64,000 bases of DNA from Hyphomicrobiaceae bacterium UBA7697 (lineage in GTDB: Bacteria; Pseudomonadota; Alphaproteobacteria; Rhizobiales; Methyloligellaceae), in assembly GCA_002482645.1 (NCBI GenBank), contig DLGJ01000008.1:62001-126000 (forward strand), written 5' to 3'. Position numbers and translations under genes: made by a program. Below, in pieces: positions 1-11,540 of the stretch. Below the pieces are notes generated by a model. The model did not search any database. It was not told the origin of the DNA and saw nothing but the letters and a program-made list of their open reading frames with translations. Position 1 is the first letter of the stretch, and every line of letters starts with the position of its first letter.

Positions 1-210
1 ATCCGGCGCCCGAGATACGCCAAGTGCCCCGAAGAATCGCCGTCAATGAGGGCAAAGGTTCGCAGCCTCGATTGCCTCGATGGTCGAACTTGGCTATTAG
101 CGCCGTCAGGGTGCCTTTCGGTGCCGCGACTGCCTCGGACGGGCCGGTTCCAAGACTGGCGGCCCGCCGGCCGTGAACACCGTCCATAACAACGCCGTCA
201 GAGCATAACG
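1..210. other. Upstream edge, no supported gene
   Basis: No convincing coding region is visible in these bases. Two plus-strand frames stay open to about 185 but neither resembles a known protein end. The first sure feature is the proS start. In related genomes a small membrane-protein gene often precedes proS, but nothing here supports it. Confidence 0.4.
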
Positions 211-1560
211 ATGCGCCTCAGCCGCTTTTTTCTCCCAATCCTGCGCGACGATCCCAAGGAAGCGGAAATCGTATCTCACCGGCTGATGCTTCGCGCCGGC
301 ATGATCCGTCAATCGAGCGCCGGCATTTATAGCTGGCTGCCGTTGGGGCATCGGGTCTTGCGCAAGATCGAGCAGATCGTCCGCGAGGAACAGGACAGGG
401 CCGGGGCGCTGGAACTCCTGATGCCGACGATCCAATCCGCCGACCTGTGGCGCGAAAGCGGACGCTACGACGATTACGGCAAGGAGATGCTGCGCATTCA
501 AGACCGGCACGAGCGCGACATGCTCTATGGCCCCACCAACGAAGAGCTGATTACCGCGATCTTCCGCGACGGGGTGAAGTCCTACAAGGATCTGCCGCGC
601 ATCCTCTATCACATCCAATGGAAGTTCCGGGACGAGATCAGACCGCGTTTCGGCGTCATGCGCGGCCGCGAATTCCTCATGAAGGATTCCTACTCCTTCG
701 ACCTGACGCAGGAGGGCGCGCGCAGATCCTATAACCGCATGTTCGTCTCGTACTTGCGGACCTTCGCGCGCATGGGCCTGAAGTCTATTCCGATGGCGGC
801 CGAAACCGGCCCGATCGGCGGCGACCTCTCGCACGAGTTCATCATCCTCGCCGACACCGGCGAGAGCGAGGTCTACTGCCACAAAGACTACGTCACGATG
901 GAGCCGCCGGGTGCGGATTTGGATTACGACGGCGATCTCGCGCCGCTCGTCCAATCCTGGACCGGCAAATACGCCGCCACCTCGGAAATGCACGACGCCG
1001 CGCGCTTCGAGGCGGAGGTCGCGGAAACCGACCGGGTGACCGCCCGCGGCATCGAGGTCGGCCATATCTTCTTTTTCGGAACCAAGTATTCCGAGCCCAT
1101 GGGCGCGAAAGTCCAAGGTCCCGACGGCGAACTGATCCCCGTCGAGATGGGATCCTACGGCATCGGTGTCTCGCGGCTCGTGGGCGCCATCATCGAAGCC
1201 TCGCACGACGATGCCGGCATTATCTGGCCGCAATCGGTCGCGCCGTTCGATGTCGGCCTCATCAATCTCAAGGCGGGAGATACCGATACCGACGCGGCAT
1301 GCGAGACATTCTACGCGCGTCTCCAGCAGGCGGGCCTCGACGTGCTTTATGACGACAGGGACGACCGCGCGGGCGCGAAATTCGCCGCCATGGATTTGAT
1401 CGGATTGCCCTGGCAGCTCATCGTCGGACCGAAAAGCTTGAAGGCCGGCGAGGTCGAACTAAAAGAACGGGCGACGGGCGAACGCCATAGTCTGACCTTC
1501 GACTCGGCGTTGAGTATGCTGACCGGCGCCGGCGCGGGCCGGGCCAAGGAAGACGCATGA
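211..1560 (+). CDS. proS: Prolyl-tRNA synthetase (short, editing-domain-less type)
   Basis: Class II aminoacyl-tRNA synthetase that charges tRNA-Pro with proline in the cytoplasm. Visible motifs are FRDEIRPRFGVMRGREFLM (motif 2, about residues 137-155) and GSYGIGVSRLVGAIIE (motif 3), followed by an anticodon-binding domain containing YDDRDDRAGAKFAAMD. At 449 aa it is about 120 residues shorter than the E. coli enzyme because the INS editing domain between motifs 2 and 3 is absent, the usual state in alphaproteobacteria, so mischarged Ala-tRNA-Pro must be cleared in trans. The stop overlaps the lolC start (ATGA), implying translational coupling. Confidence 0.97.
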   Translation: MRLSRFFLPILRDDPKEAEIVSHRLMLRAGMIRQSSAGIYSWLPLGHRVLRKIEQIVREEQDRAGALELLMPTIQSADLWRESGRYDDYGKEMLRIQDRHERDMLYGPTNEELITAIFRDGVKSYKDLPRILYHIQWKFRDEIRPRFGVMRGREFLMKDSYSFDLTQEGARRSYNRMFVSYLRTFARMGLKSIPMAAETGPIGGDLSHEFIILADTGESEVYCHKDYVTMEPPGADLDYDGDLAPLVQSWTGKYAATSEMHDAARFEAEVAETDRVTARGIEVGHIFFFGTKYSEPMGAKVQGPDGELIPVEMGSYGIGVSRLVGAIIEASHDDAGIIWPQSVAPFDVGLINLKAGDTDTDAACETFYARLQQAGLDVLYDDRDDRAGAKFAAMDLIGLPWQLIVGPKSLKAGEVELKERATGERHSLTFDSALSMLTGAGAGRAKEDA

Positions 1561-2858
1561 GCGTAAGCGAGAGCATAGCCGGATCATCGGAACGGAGGAC
1601 CCGGACGACGACGCGTGCCTTCGCGCCATTCGAATGGCTCGTGGCATTGCGCTATCTGCGCGCCCGCCGGAAGGAGGGCTTCATCTCGGTCATCGCCGGA
1701 TTCTCCTTCTTTGGCATCATGCTCGGGGTCGCGACCCTCATCATCGTGATGGCGGTCATGAACGGCTTCCGCCAGGAACTCTTCGACAAGATGCTTGGGC
1801 TGAACGGCCATGTCGTCGTGCACAGCCTCGGCCAATTCACCGACTACGATGCCGTCGCCAAGCGTGTCGCCGCGGTCGAGGACGTTAAGTACGCGCTCCC
1901 GCTCGTGGAGGGTCAAGTTCTCGTCTCCACGCCGCTCGGGTCCACCGGCGCGCTCGTGCGCGGCCTGCGCGAGAAGGACTTGAAGAGCCTTCGGTCGATT
2001 TCGCGCCACGTGCATTTCGGCACGCTCGACGGCTTCGACAAGAACCCCGGCGTCGCCATCGGCAGCCGCATGGCGAATGCTCTGAACGTCAAGGTCGGCG
2101 ACAGCGTCTCGATCTTGACCCCGCACGGGGCCTCGACGCCGCTCGGCACGGCGCCGCGCATCAAGCGCTATCCCGTGGTGGCGATCTTCGAGATCGGCAT
2201 GTCGGAATACGATTCGAGCATCATGTTCATGCCGCTGAAGGAGGCGCAGCTCTATTTCAATCAGCCGGACTCCGTGACGGTGCTCGAAGTCGTGTTGAAA
2301 TCGCCTGACGAAGTTGCCGACCTGGCCCCGAAGATCATGGAGGCGGGCGGCAAGACGATCTACATCACCGACTGGCGGCAGCGTAACGCCACCTTCTTCT
2401 CGGCGCTGCAGGTCGAACGCAATGTGATGTTCCTGATCCTGACGCTGATCGTCTTGGTGGCGGCGCTCAACATCATTTCCGGTCTCAAGATGCTGGTGAA
2501 GGACAAGGCGCGCGACATCGCCATTCTCAGGACCATGGGCGCCACGCGCGGCGCCGTGATGCGCGTCTTCCTCATTGCGGGCGCGACGATCGGCGTTACC
2601 GGGACGCTGGCGGGGCTCGCCCTCGGCGTCTTGGTCTGCCTGAACATCGATCATATCCGCTGGTTCATCTCCTGGCTCACGGACACCGAACTCTTCCCCG
2701 CCGAGCTCTATTATCTCTCCGAATTGCCTGCGGAGATGAACGCGGGCGAGACGATCACCGTCGTGGTCATGGCGCTCGGCCTGTCCGTCCTCGCTTCGGT
2801 TTATCCGGCCTGGAGGGCTTCCCGCTTGGATCCCGTCGAAGCGCTGCGTTACGAGTAG
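1557..2858 (+). CDS. lolC: Lipoprotein-releasing ABC transporter permease LolC/LolE family
   Basis: Inner-membrane permease subunit of the Lol transporter, which extracts outer-membrane lipoproteins from the inner membrane and hands them to LolA. The 433 aa protein has the family layout: a first transmembrane helix after FEWLVALRYLRARRKEGFIS (around residues 45-70), a large periplasmic domain, then three helices near the C-terminus separated by the conserved segment KDKARDIAILRTMGATR. It is followed 8 bp later by the ATPase gene lolD. Only one permease gene is present, as in alphaproteobacteria that use a single LolC/E-type protein, probably as a homodimer. Confidence 0.93.
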   Translation: MSVSESIAGSSERRTRTTTRAFAPFEWLVALRYLRARRKEGFISVIAGFSFFGIMLGVATLIIVMAVMNGFRQELFDKMLGLNGHVVVHSLGQFTDYDAVAKRVAAVEDVKYALPLVEGQVLVSTPLGSTGALVRGLREKDLKSLRSISRHVHFGTLDGFDKNPGVAIGSRMANALNVKVGDSVSILTPHGASTPLGTAPRIKRYPVVAIFEIGMSEYDSSIMFMPLKEAQLYFNQPDSVTVLEVVLKSPDEVADLAPKIMEAGGKTIYITDWRQRNATFFSALQVERNVMFLILTLIVLVAALNIISGLKMLVKDKARDIAILRTMGATRGAVMRVFLIAGATIGVTGTLAGLALGVLVCLNIDHIRWFISWLTDTELFPAELYYLSELPAEMNAGETITVVVMALGLSVLASVYPAWRASRLDPVEALRYE

Positions 2859-2866
2859 GGGGCAAG

Positions 2867-3586
2867 GTGGACGCAAGCGAAAGAACGACCGCGTTGCGGC
2901 TTGAGGATCTCGAGCGGGCCTTCGTACAAGGGGACCGCCGCATCGACGTGCTGACAAAGGCCTCCGCCACCTTCTATCCGGGCGAGACGGTCGCGCTGCT
3001 CGGCCCTTCGGGCGCGGGCAAATCGACTCTCCTCCATATCGCGGGTCTTCTCGAAAAGCCCGATGCGGGACGCGTCGTCATCAACGGCCGCGACTGCGGC
3101 TCGCTCGGCGATAGCGAGCGGACTCGCATCCGCCGCATGGAAGTGGGCTTCGTCTATCAATTCCATCATCTCCTGCCGGAATTCTCCGCCTTGGAGAACG
3201 TGATGCTTCCGCAGCTTGTGCTTGGCCGGACCAAGAACGACGCGAGGGCTCGAGCCAAAAGGCTTCTGGAGCCGCTCGGTCTAGAGGATCGCTGGGACCA
3301 TCGCCCGGCCGAGCTGTCCGGCGGCGAACAGCAACGTGTCGCCATTGCCCGCGCCGTCGCGAACCAGCCCAAGATTCTGCTCGCGGACGAACCGACCGGC
3401 AATCTGGATCCGCACACCGCCGACAAGGTCTTCGAAGAGCTGCTGCGGCTCGTGCGCGAGGAGGGGGTCGCCGCCGTGATCGCGACCCACAATCTGGATC
3501 TCGCGGCGCGCATGGACCGGACCTTGCGCCTGACCGAAGGCCTTCTTGTCGAGGAAGAGGTCGCGGTGGTGGAAGCCACGATCTAA
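2867..3586 (+). CDS. lolD: Lipoprotein-releasing ABC transporter ATP-binding protein
   Basis: ATPase subunit that powers the adjacent LolC permease on the cytoplasmic face of the inner membrane. The 239 aa protein shows Walker A GPSGAGKST, signature LSGGEQQR, Walker B ILLADEPTGNLD and the H-loop IATHN. The start is GTG at 2867, chosen because it follows the lolC stop by 8 bp with a GGGGGCAAG ribosome-binding site. Gene pairing with lolC makes LolD more likely than a MacB-type ATPase. It ends the proS-lolC-lolD operon. Confidence 0.94.
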   Translation: MDASERTTALRLEDLERAFVQGDRRIDVLTKASATFYPGETVALLGPSGAGKSTLLHIAGLLEKPDAGRVVINGRDCGSLGDSERTRIRRMEVGFVYQFHHLLPEFSALENVMLPQLVLGRTKNDARARAKRLLEPLGLEDRWDHRPAELSGGEQQRVAIARAVANQPKILLADEPTGNLDPHTADKVFEELLRLVREEGVAAVIATHNLDLAARMDRTLRLTEGLLVEEEVAVVEATI

Positions 3587-3605
3587 GCACGGTCCCAGCA
3601 CTCGG

Positions 3606-3634
3606 TTGCCTGGAACATAAGAAGAACATATACT
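3606..3634 (+). promoter_or_regulatory. dnaE promoter with embedded LexA (SOS) box
   Basis: TTGCCT at 3606-3611 and TATACT at 3629-3634 are separated by 17 bp and form a good sigma-70 promoter. Inside the spacer lies GAAC-ATAAGAA-GAAC (3613-3627), which is GTTC-N7-GTTC on the other strand, the established alphaproteobacterial LexA site. The lexA promoter at 26819-26847 has the same architecture: TTGCGG, 17 bp, TATACT, with a GTTC-N7-GTTC box in the spacer. Transcription would begin near 3641, leaving a leader of about 120 nt before dnaE. Confidence 0.7.
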
Positions 3635-3764
3635 TCGGGAGCCGGGGAACGAGCCTCGAACGCGGACTGGAATAGCGGGGACATCTTCGGACGCCACGTC
3701 GATATCTCGCGGCGAATCTTGGAGGGTAGGAGCCAGACCGAGACCGCCCGCTCCAAGGACGACA

Positions 3765-7226
<3,462 letters not shown>

Positions 7227-7271
7227 CCGCGCGCCGCCCCTCGATCCCTTGATTTCGAGGCCCTGGCGGGC

Positions 7272-7300
7272 TTGCCAAGTACGGGCCCGCCCCCTATAAG
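7272..7300 (+). promoter_or_regulatory. rpsB-tsf promoter
   Basis: TTGCCA (7272-7277), a 17 bp spacer and TATAAG (7295-7300) form a near-consensus housekeeping promoter. The predicted transcription start is at about 7307, immediately ahead of the folded rpsB leader. Confidence 0.7.
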
Positions 7301-7316
7301 GCGCACCATCTCACAC

Positions 7317-7402
7317 GCGGGGAAAAGGCGTCACAAAGGTTCTCTGTAACCTTCGCGCTCGCTCCGGTGACCGGCCTTCGCGCCGGTCTCTCATCGCCCC
7401 GC
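7317..7402 (+). promoter_or_regulatory. Three-stem rpsB 5' leader, candidate S2 autoregulatory element
   Basis: Three perfect helices can be drawn. A closing stem pairs GCGGGG (7317-7322) with CCCCGC (7397-7402). Inside it are hairpin AAGGTT/AACCTT (7336-7353, 6 nt loop) and hairpin GACCGG/CCGGTC (7369-7388, 8 nt loop). Together they form a three-way junction starting about 10 nt after the predicted transcription start and ending about 20 nt before the AGGAG of rpsB. Ribosomal protein leaders of this kind are commonly bound by the encoded protein; that role here is inference. Confidence 0.5.
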
Positions 7403-7436
7403 GGCGGAAAAACCGGAAAAAGGAGTCTGCAGTCCC

Positions 7437-8252
7437 ATGGCACTGCCCGATATTTCTATGCGCCAGCTCTTGGAAGCTGGTGTTCATTTCGGCCACCAGA
7501 CCCATCGCTGGAACCCGAAAATGGCGCCGTTCATCTACGGCTCCCGCAACAACATCCACATTATCGACCTGACCCAGTCGGTGCCGTTGCTGCACCAGGC
7601 GCTGGTCGCCGTCTCCGACGTGGTCGCCAAGGGCGGCCGCGTGCTCTTCGTGGGCACCAAGCGGCAAGCCGCCGAAGCCATCGCCGAAGGCGCCCGGTCG
7701 TCGGCCCAGTACTTCATCAATCATCGTTGGCTCGGCGGCACGCTGACCAACTGGCGGACCATCTCCCACTCCATCCAGCGTCTCAAGGCGCTCGAGGAAC
7801 TCTTGGACGGCGAACATCGCGGCCTCACCAAGAAGGAGCTGCTTCAGCTCACGCGCGAGCGGGACAAGCTCGAGATATCGCTTGGCGGCATCAAGGACAT
7901 GGGCGCGCCGCCGGACCTCATCTTCGTGATCGACACCAACAAGGAGTCGATCGCCATCGCCGAGGCGCGCAAGCTCGGAATCCCGGTCGTCGCGATCGTC
8001 GATTCGAACTGCGACCCGGATGGGATCTCCTATCCCATCCCGGGCAATGACGACGCAGGCCGTGCCATCACGCTCTATTGCGACCTGATCGCGCGCGCCG
8101 CCATCGACGGCATTGGACGCGGACAGGGTTCCATGGGCGTCGATCTCGGGGAAGCCGAGGAACCCCTGAGCGAGCCGGCCATCGAGGAGGCTCCGGAAGC
8201 CGAGGCCGCACCGGCCGAAAGCGCCGAAGCGGAGACGAGGGAAAGCGCGTAA
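7437..8252 (+). CDS. rpsB: 30S ribosomal protein S2
   Basis: Small-subunit ribosomal protein bound late in 30S assembly. The 271 aa sequence opens with MALPDISMRQLLEAGVHFGH, diagnostic for bacterial S2, and contains the core segment FVIDTNKESIAIAEARKLGI. The C-terminus carries an acidic Ala/Glu-rich tail (residues about 235-271) that is longer than in E. coli. The ATG at 7437 follows an AGGAG site. It is co-transcribed with tsf, as in most bacteria, with an intervening hairpin. Confidence 0.97.
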   Translation: MALPDISMRQLLEAGVHFGHQTHRWNPKMAPFIYGSRNNIHIIDLTQSVPLLHQALVAVSDVVAKGGRVLFVGTKRQAAEAIAEGARSSAQYFINHRWLGGTLTNWRTISHSIQRLKALEELLDGEHRGLTKKELLQLTRERDKLEISLGGIKDMGAPPDLIFVIDTNKESIAIAEARKLGIPVVAIVDSNCDPDGISYPIPGNDDAGRAITLYCDLIARAAIDGIGRGQGSMGVDLGEAEEPLSEPAIEEAPEAEAAPAESAEAETRESA

Positions 8253-8261
8253 ACGAAATAC

Positions 8262-8277
8262 CGGGCCTTCTGGCCCG
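8262..8277 (+). terminator. rpsB-tsf intergenic hairpin (attenuator)
   Basis: Perfect stem CGGGCC-TTCT-GGCCCG lies between the rpsB stop and the tsf start with no T-run after it. It probably trims or stabilises the rpsB message, or partly attenuates tsf, rather than acting as a full terminator. Confidence 0.5.
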
Positions 8278-8299
8278 CTCCAAATCCGAAGAGGAACGT

Positions 8300-9229
8300 A
8301 TGGCGACGATCACTGCTGCGATGGTCAAGGAGCTCCGCGAAAAGACCGGCGCGGGCATGATGGATTGTAAGGCGGCGCTCAACGAGAACGGCGGCGACAT
8401 GGAAGCCGCGGTCGATTGGCTGCGCGCGAAGGGCCTGGCCAAGGCCGCGAAGAAGGCCGGCCGCGTCGCCGCCGAAGGCCTGATCGGCCTGGCCGAGACC
8501 GAGTCCGAGGCCGCACTCGTCGAGGTCAATTCCGAGACCGACTTCGTGGCCCGCAATCCCAGCTTCCAGGACATGGTCGCGGCGATTTCGGCCGCGGCTC
8601 TCAAGGCCAAAGGCGACATCGAGAAGCTCGGCGCGGAAGGCTACGCGGACAGCGGCAGCTCCGTTGCCGAAACGCTGAAAGAGATGGTCGGTTCGATCGG
8701 CGAGAACATGACCCTGCGCCGGACCGCGCATCTCGGCGCGGACAACGGCGTGGTCGCGAGCTACATGCACAACCAGGCGGCTCCCGGTCTCGGCAAGATC
8801 GGTGTGATCGTCGCCCTGGAATCGACCGGCGACGCGAACGCGTTGAAAGCCTTCGGCAAGCAGGTCGCCATGCACATCGCCGCCGCGAACCCGCAGGCCG
8901 TCGATACCGATAGCCTCGACCAGGATCTGGTCGAGCGCGAGCGCATGGTGCTCACCGAACAGGCGAAGGAGTCCGGAAAGCCCGAAGCCGTTATCGAAAA
9001 AATGGTCGAGGGGCGCTTGCGGAAGTTCTTCGAGGAAGTCGTGCTCCTGCAGCAGCCCTTCGTGCACGATCCGGACAACACGGTCGCAAAGGCCATGGAA
9101 GCCGCCGCGAAGGACGCGGGCGCTCCCATCAAGATCACCGGCTTTTACCGGTTCGCTCTCGGCGAGGGCATCGAGAAGGGCGAAAGCGACTTCGCCGCCG
9201 AGGTTGCCGCGGCCGCTTCTGGCGCATAG
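8300..9229 (+). CDS. tsf: Elongation factor Ts
   Basis: Guanine-nucleotide exchange factor for EF-Tu. The 309 aa protein begins MATITAAMVKELREKTGAGM, with the N-terminal UBA-like domain and conserved TGAGMMDCK, then the core signature NSETDFVARN (about residues 77-86). The ATG at 8300 is preceded by GAGGAA; a longer open frame upstream overlaps rpsB and is rejected. Second gene of the rpsB operon, followed by a strong GC hairpin. Confidence 0.97.
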   Translation: MATITAAMVKELREKTGAGMMDCKAALNENGGDMEAAVDWLRAKGLAKAAKKAGRVAAEGLIGLAETESEAALVEVNSETDFVARNPSFQDMVAAISAAALKAKGDIEKLGAEGYADSGSSVAETLKEMVGSIGENMTLRRTAHLGADNGVVASYMHNQAAPGLGKIGVIVALESTGDANALKAFGKQVAMHIAAANPQAVDTDSLDQDLVERERMVLTEQAKESGKPEAVIEKMVEGRLRKFFEEVVLLQQPFVHDPDNTVAKAMEAAAKDAGAPIKITGFYRFALGEGIEKGESDFAAEVAAAASGA

Positions 9230-9235
9230 GGTTCT

Positions 9236-9263
9236 GGCGGCGGCTCGCCGGCGAGTCGCCGCC
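9236..9263 (+). terminator. GC-rich hairpin after tsf
   Basis: A 28-base near-perfect stem pairs GGCGGCGGCTCGC with GCGAGTCGCCGCC across a 2 nt gap. It starts 6 bp after the tsf stop and lacks a following T-run, so it may be a 3'-end stabiliser or a weak terminator before pyrH. Confidence 0.45.
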
Positions 9264-9333
9264 AATCGAGGTTCGGAACAACCGAGCCAGTTTTGGCCTA
9301 GTCCCGCTAAATCGTGCCCGGAGCCTTGCGTTG

Positions 9334-10071
9334 ATGGACAAACCGTCTGCAACCGCGAAATCGCGCTATGGGCGCGTCCTCGTCAAGCTCTCCGGAGAAG
9401 CGCTCGCCGGCGACAAGGGCTTCGGCATCGATCTCGACATCATCGAACCCATCGCCGAGGACATCGCGGCCGCCGCCCAGATGGGCGTCGAGATTTGCCT
9501 CGTGGTCGGCGGCGGCAACATCTTCCGCGGCATGATGGCCGCGGAAGGCGGCATCGACCGCGCGCGCGCCGACTATATGGGCATGCTGGCGACGGTGATG
9601 AACGCGCTCGCGCTGCAAACCGCCATCGAACGGGCAGGGCAGAGCGCCCGCGTGCTGTCCGCAATCCCGATGCCGACAGTCTGCGAGCCCTATATTCGCG
9701 ACAAGGCCTTGGATCACCTTGGCAAGGGCCGGGTCGTGATCTTTGCCGGCGGCACCGGCAATCCGTTCTTCACCACGGACACGGCGGCGGCGTTGCGCGC
9801 CGCCGAGATGGAATGCCAGGCGCTCTACAAGGCGACCCAGGTCGACGGGGTCTATAGCGCGGACCCGAAGAAGGTCGCCGATGCAAAGCGTTACGACCGG
9901 CTGAGCTACGCGGACGTCCTCAAGCAGGATCTCAAGATCATGGACGGGGCGGCAATCGCCCTTGCCCGGGACAACCGGATTCCGATAATTGTGTTTTCCA
10001 TCAAGAACCAAGGCGGCTTGGCTCTTGAACTACAAGGTCAGGGTGCCTCGACAACGATAGACGGCGGCTAA
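9334..10071 (+). CDS. pyrH: Uridylate kinase (UMP kinase)
   Basis: Bacterial UMP kinase of the amino-acid kinase fold, converting UMP to UDP and allosterically tuned by GTP and UTP. Motifs include RVLVKLSGEALAG at the N-terminus, VVGGGNIFRG (about residues 58-67), FAGGTGNPFFTTDTAAALRA and the uridine-binding ATQVDGVYSADP. The start is taken as ATG 9334 (245 aa); TTG 9331 directly before it is equally placed relative to GGAG at 9320. It sits in the conserved order tsf-pyrH-frr. Confidence 0.95.
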   Translation: MDKPSATAKSRYGRVLVKLSGEALAGDKGFGIDLDIIEPIAEDIAAAAQMGVEICLVVGGGNIFRGMMAAEGGIDRARADYMGMLATVMNALALQTAIERAGQSARVLSAIPMPTVCEPYIRDKALDHLGKGRVVIFAGGTGNPFFTTDTAAALRAAEMECQALYKATQVDGVYSADPKKVADAKRYDRLSYADVLKQDLKIMDGAAIALARDNRIPIIVFSIKNQGGLALELQGQGASTTIDGG

Positions 10072-10155
10072 GCCGTCCGGCACTCTCGGAAGCGCCAACG
10101 ACATGCGCCGCATCCGGCGGAGATCGTCCGGCCAGCGGCATGCAGGGAAGGCAAG

Positions 10156-10713
10156 ATGTCTGACTTCGACTTGGATGAAATCGAACGGCGGATGCGCGGG
10201 GCACTGACCGCGCTAAAGCATGAATTCAGCGGGCTCCGGACAGGCCGCGCCAGCGCCAGCCTCCTGGACCCCATCATGGTCTCGGCCTACGGCAATCCCA
10301 TGCCGCTCACCCAGGTCGCGACCGTCAACGTTCCCGAACCGCGCATGATCACCGTGCAGGTGTGGGACAAGAGTCAGGTCTCGGCGGTCGACAAGGCGAT
10401 CCGGGAATCGGATCTCGGCTTGAACCCCGTGGTCGAGGGACAGCTCTTGCGCCTTCCCATCCCCGAGCTCAACGAGGAGCGGCGGCAGGAACTCGCGAAG
10501 GTCGCGCACAAATACGCCGAGCAGGGCCGGGTGGCCGTCCGCAATGTGCGCCGCGACGGCATGGAACTGCTGAAGAAGGCCGAGAAAGACGGCGACATGG
10601 GCAAGGACGACCATCACGCCCTGGCGACGAAAGTTCAGGATTTGACCGATAAGGTCATCAAGGAAATCGACGAGGCGCTCGCCACCAAAGAAGCGGAGAT
10701 CATGCAGGTCTAA
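10156..10713 (+). CDS. frr: Ribosome recycling factor
   Basis: Acts with EF-G to split post-termination ribosomes. The 185 aa protein shows the family hallmarks GLRTGRASASLLDPI (residues about 26-40), an N-terminal helix, domain II containing MITVQVWDKSQV, and the long helix VAVRNVRRDGME. The length is exactly typical. ATG 10156 follows GGGAAGG. The next gene, uppS, is separated by 71 bp holding two repeated palindromes. Confidence 0.97.
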   Translation: MSDFDLDEIERRMRGALTALKHEFSGLRTGRASASLLDPIMVSAYGNPMPLTQVATVNVPEPRMITVQVWDKSQVSAVDKAIRESDLGLNPVVEGQLLRLPIPELNEERRQELAKVAHKYAEQGRVAVRNVRRDGMELLKKAEKDGDMGKDDHHALATKVQDLTDKVIKEIDEALATKEAEIMQV

Positions 10714-10721
10714 CGTCATCC

Positions 10722-10758
10722 CTGCATGTTATGCATGGCATCGCTGCATGTTATGCAT
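10722..10758. repeat. Two direct 15 bp palindrome-containing repeats upstream of uppS
   Basis: CTGCATGTTATGCAT occurs at 10722-10736 and again, identically, at 10744-10758. The start-to-start spacing is 22 bp, about two helical turns. Each copy contains an inverted repeat TGCAT-GTT-ATGCA. Identical palindromes on one face of the helix, 27 bp ahead of the uppS start, look like a tandem operator for a dimeric DNA-binding protein; the protein is unknown. Confidence 0.55.
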
Positions 10759-10784
10759 AGTGGCTTGTTGCGGAGACACTGGCT

Positions 10785-11540
10785 GTGACGCTCGTAGTAG
10801 ACAACAAATGGGGAAGCGAGGACCGGTCCGGCCCCCGTCATGTCGCCATCATCATGGATGGCAATGGGCGCTGGGCGGCCGAACGGCGCTTGCCCCGGGT
10901 CGAAGGCCATCGCAAAGGCGTCGAGACCGTCCGCCAAATCGTCGAGGCATCCAAGGAACTCGGCGTCGTCCATCTCACCCTGTTCAGCTTTTCCTCGGAG
11001 AATTGGGCGCGCCCGAAGCAGGAGATCCACGATCTGTTCGGACTCTTGCGGCGCTTCGTCCGGCGCGATCTCGCCGAGCTTCATAAGAACGGCGTACGGA
11101 TTCGCGTGATCGGCTCGCGCACGGATTTGGACGGCGACATTCTGCGCATGCTCGACGACGCGGTGGATCTCACCAAGGACAATACGGCGCTCAATTTGAC
11201 CATTGCTTTCAATTACGGCGCCCGCGACGAGATCGTCCGTGCGGGACGCCGGCTCGCGGAGGCCGCGCGCCGGGGAGACCTCGCGCCCGAGGATGTGACG
11301 GAAGAGCGCTTTGCCTCCTTTCTCGACACCGGCGGGTTGCCGGACCCGGACCTCCTTATCCGCACATCCGGCGAGTTGCGGCTTTCGAATTTCCTGCTTT
11401 GGCAGTTGGCCTATGCCGAGTTCGTCTTCGTGGACACCTATTGGCCCGACTTCGACAAGACCCATTACGAGGCTGCCATTGCCGAGTTCCAACGGCGCAA
11501 TCGGCGCTTCGGTGGCCGCACGGCGAGATCGACCGCGTGA
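10785..11540 (+). CDS. uppS: Polyprenyl diphosphate synthase (undecaprenyl type)
   Basis: Cis-prenyltransferase that extends farnesyl diphosphate with isopentenyl units to make the lipid carrier for peptidoglycan and LPS. The 251 aa protein contains HVAIIMDGNGRWAAERRLPR (catalytic Asp in MDGNGRW), GVVHLTLFSFSSENW and the C-terminal substrate-binding RTSGELRLSNFLLWQLAYAE. The start is GTG 10785. Its stop overlaps the GTG start of cdsA. Two operator-like palindromes lie directly upstream. Confidence 0.96.
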   Translation: MTLVVDNKWGSEDRSGPRHVAIIMDGNGRWAAERRLPRVEGHRKGVETVRQIVEASKELGVVHLTLFSFSSENWARPKQEIHDLFGLLRRFVRRDLAELHKNGVRIRVIGSRTDLDGDILRMLDDAVDLTKDNTALNLTIAFNYGARDEIVRAGRRLAEAARRGDLAPEDVTEERFASFLDTGGLPDPDLLIRTSGELRLSNFLLWQLAYAEFVFVDTYWPDFDKTHYEAAIAEFQRRNRRFGGRTARSTA

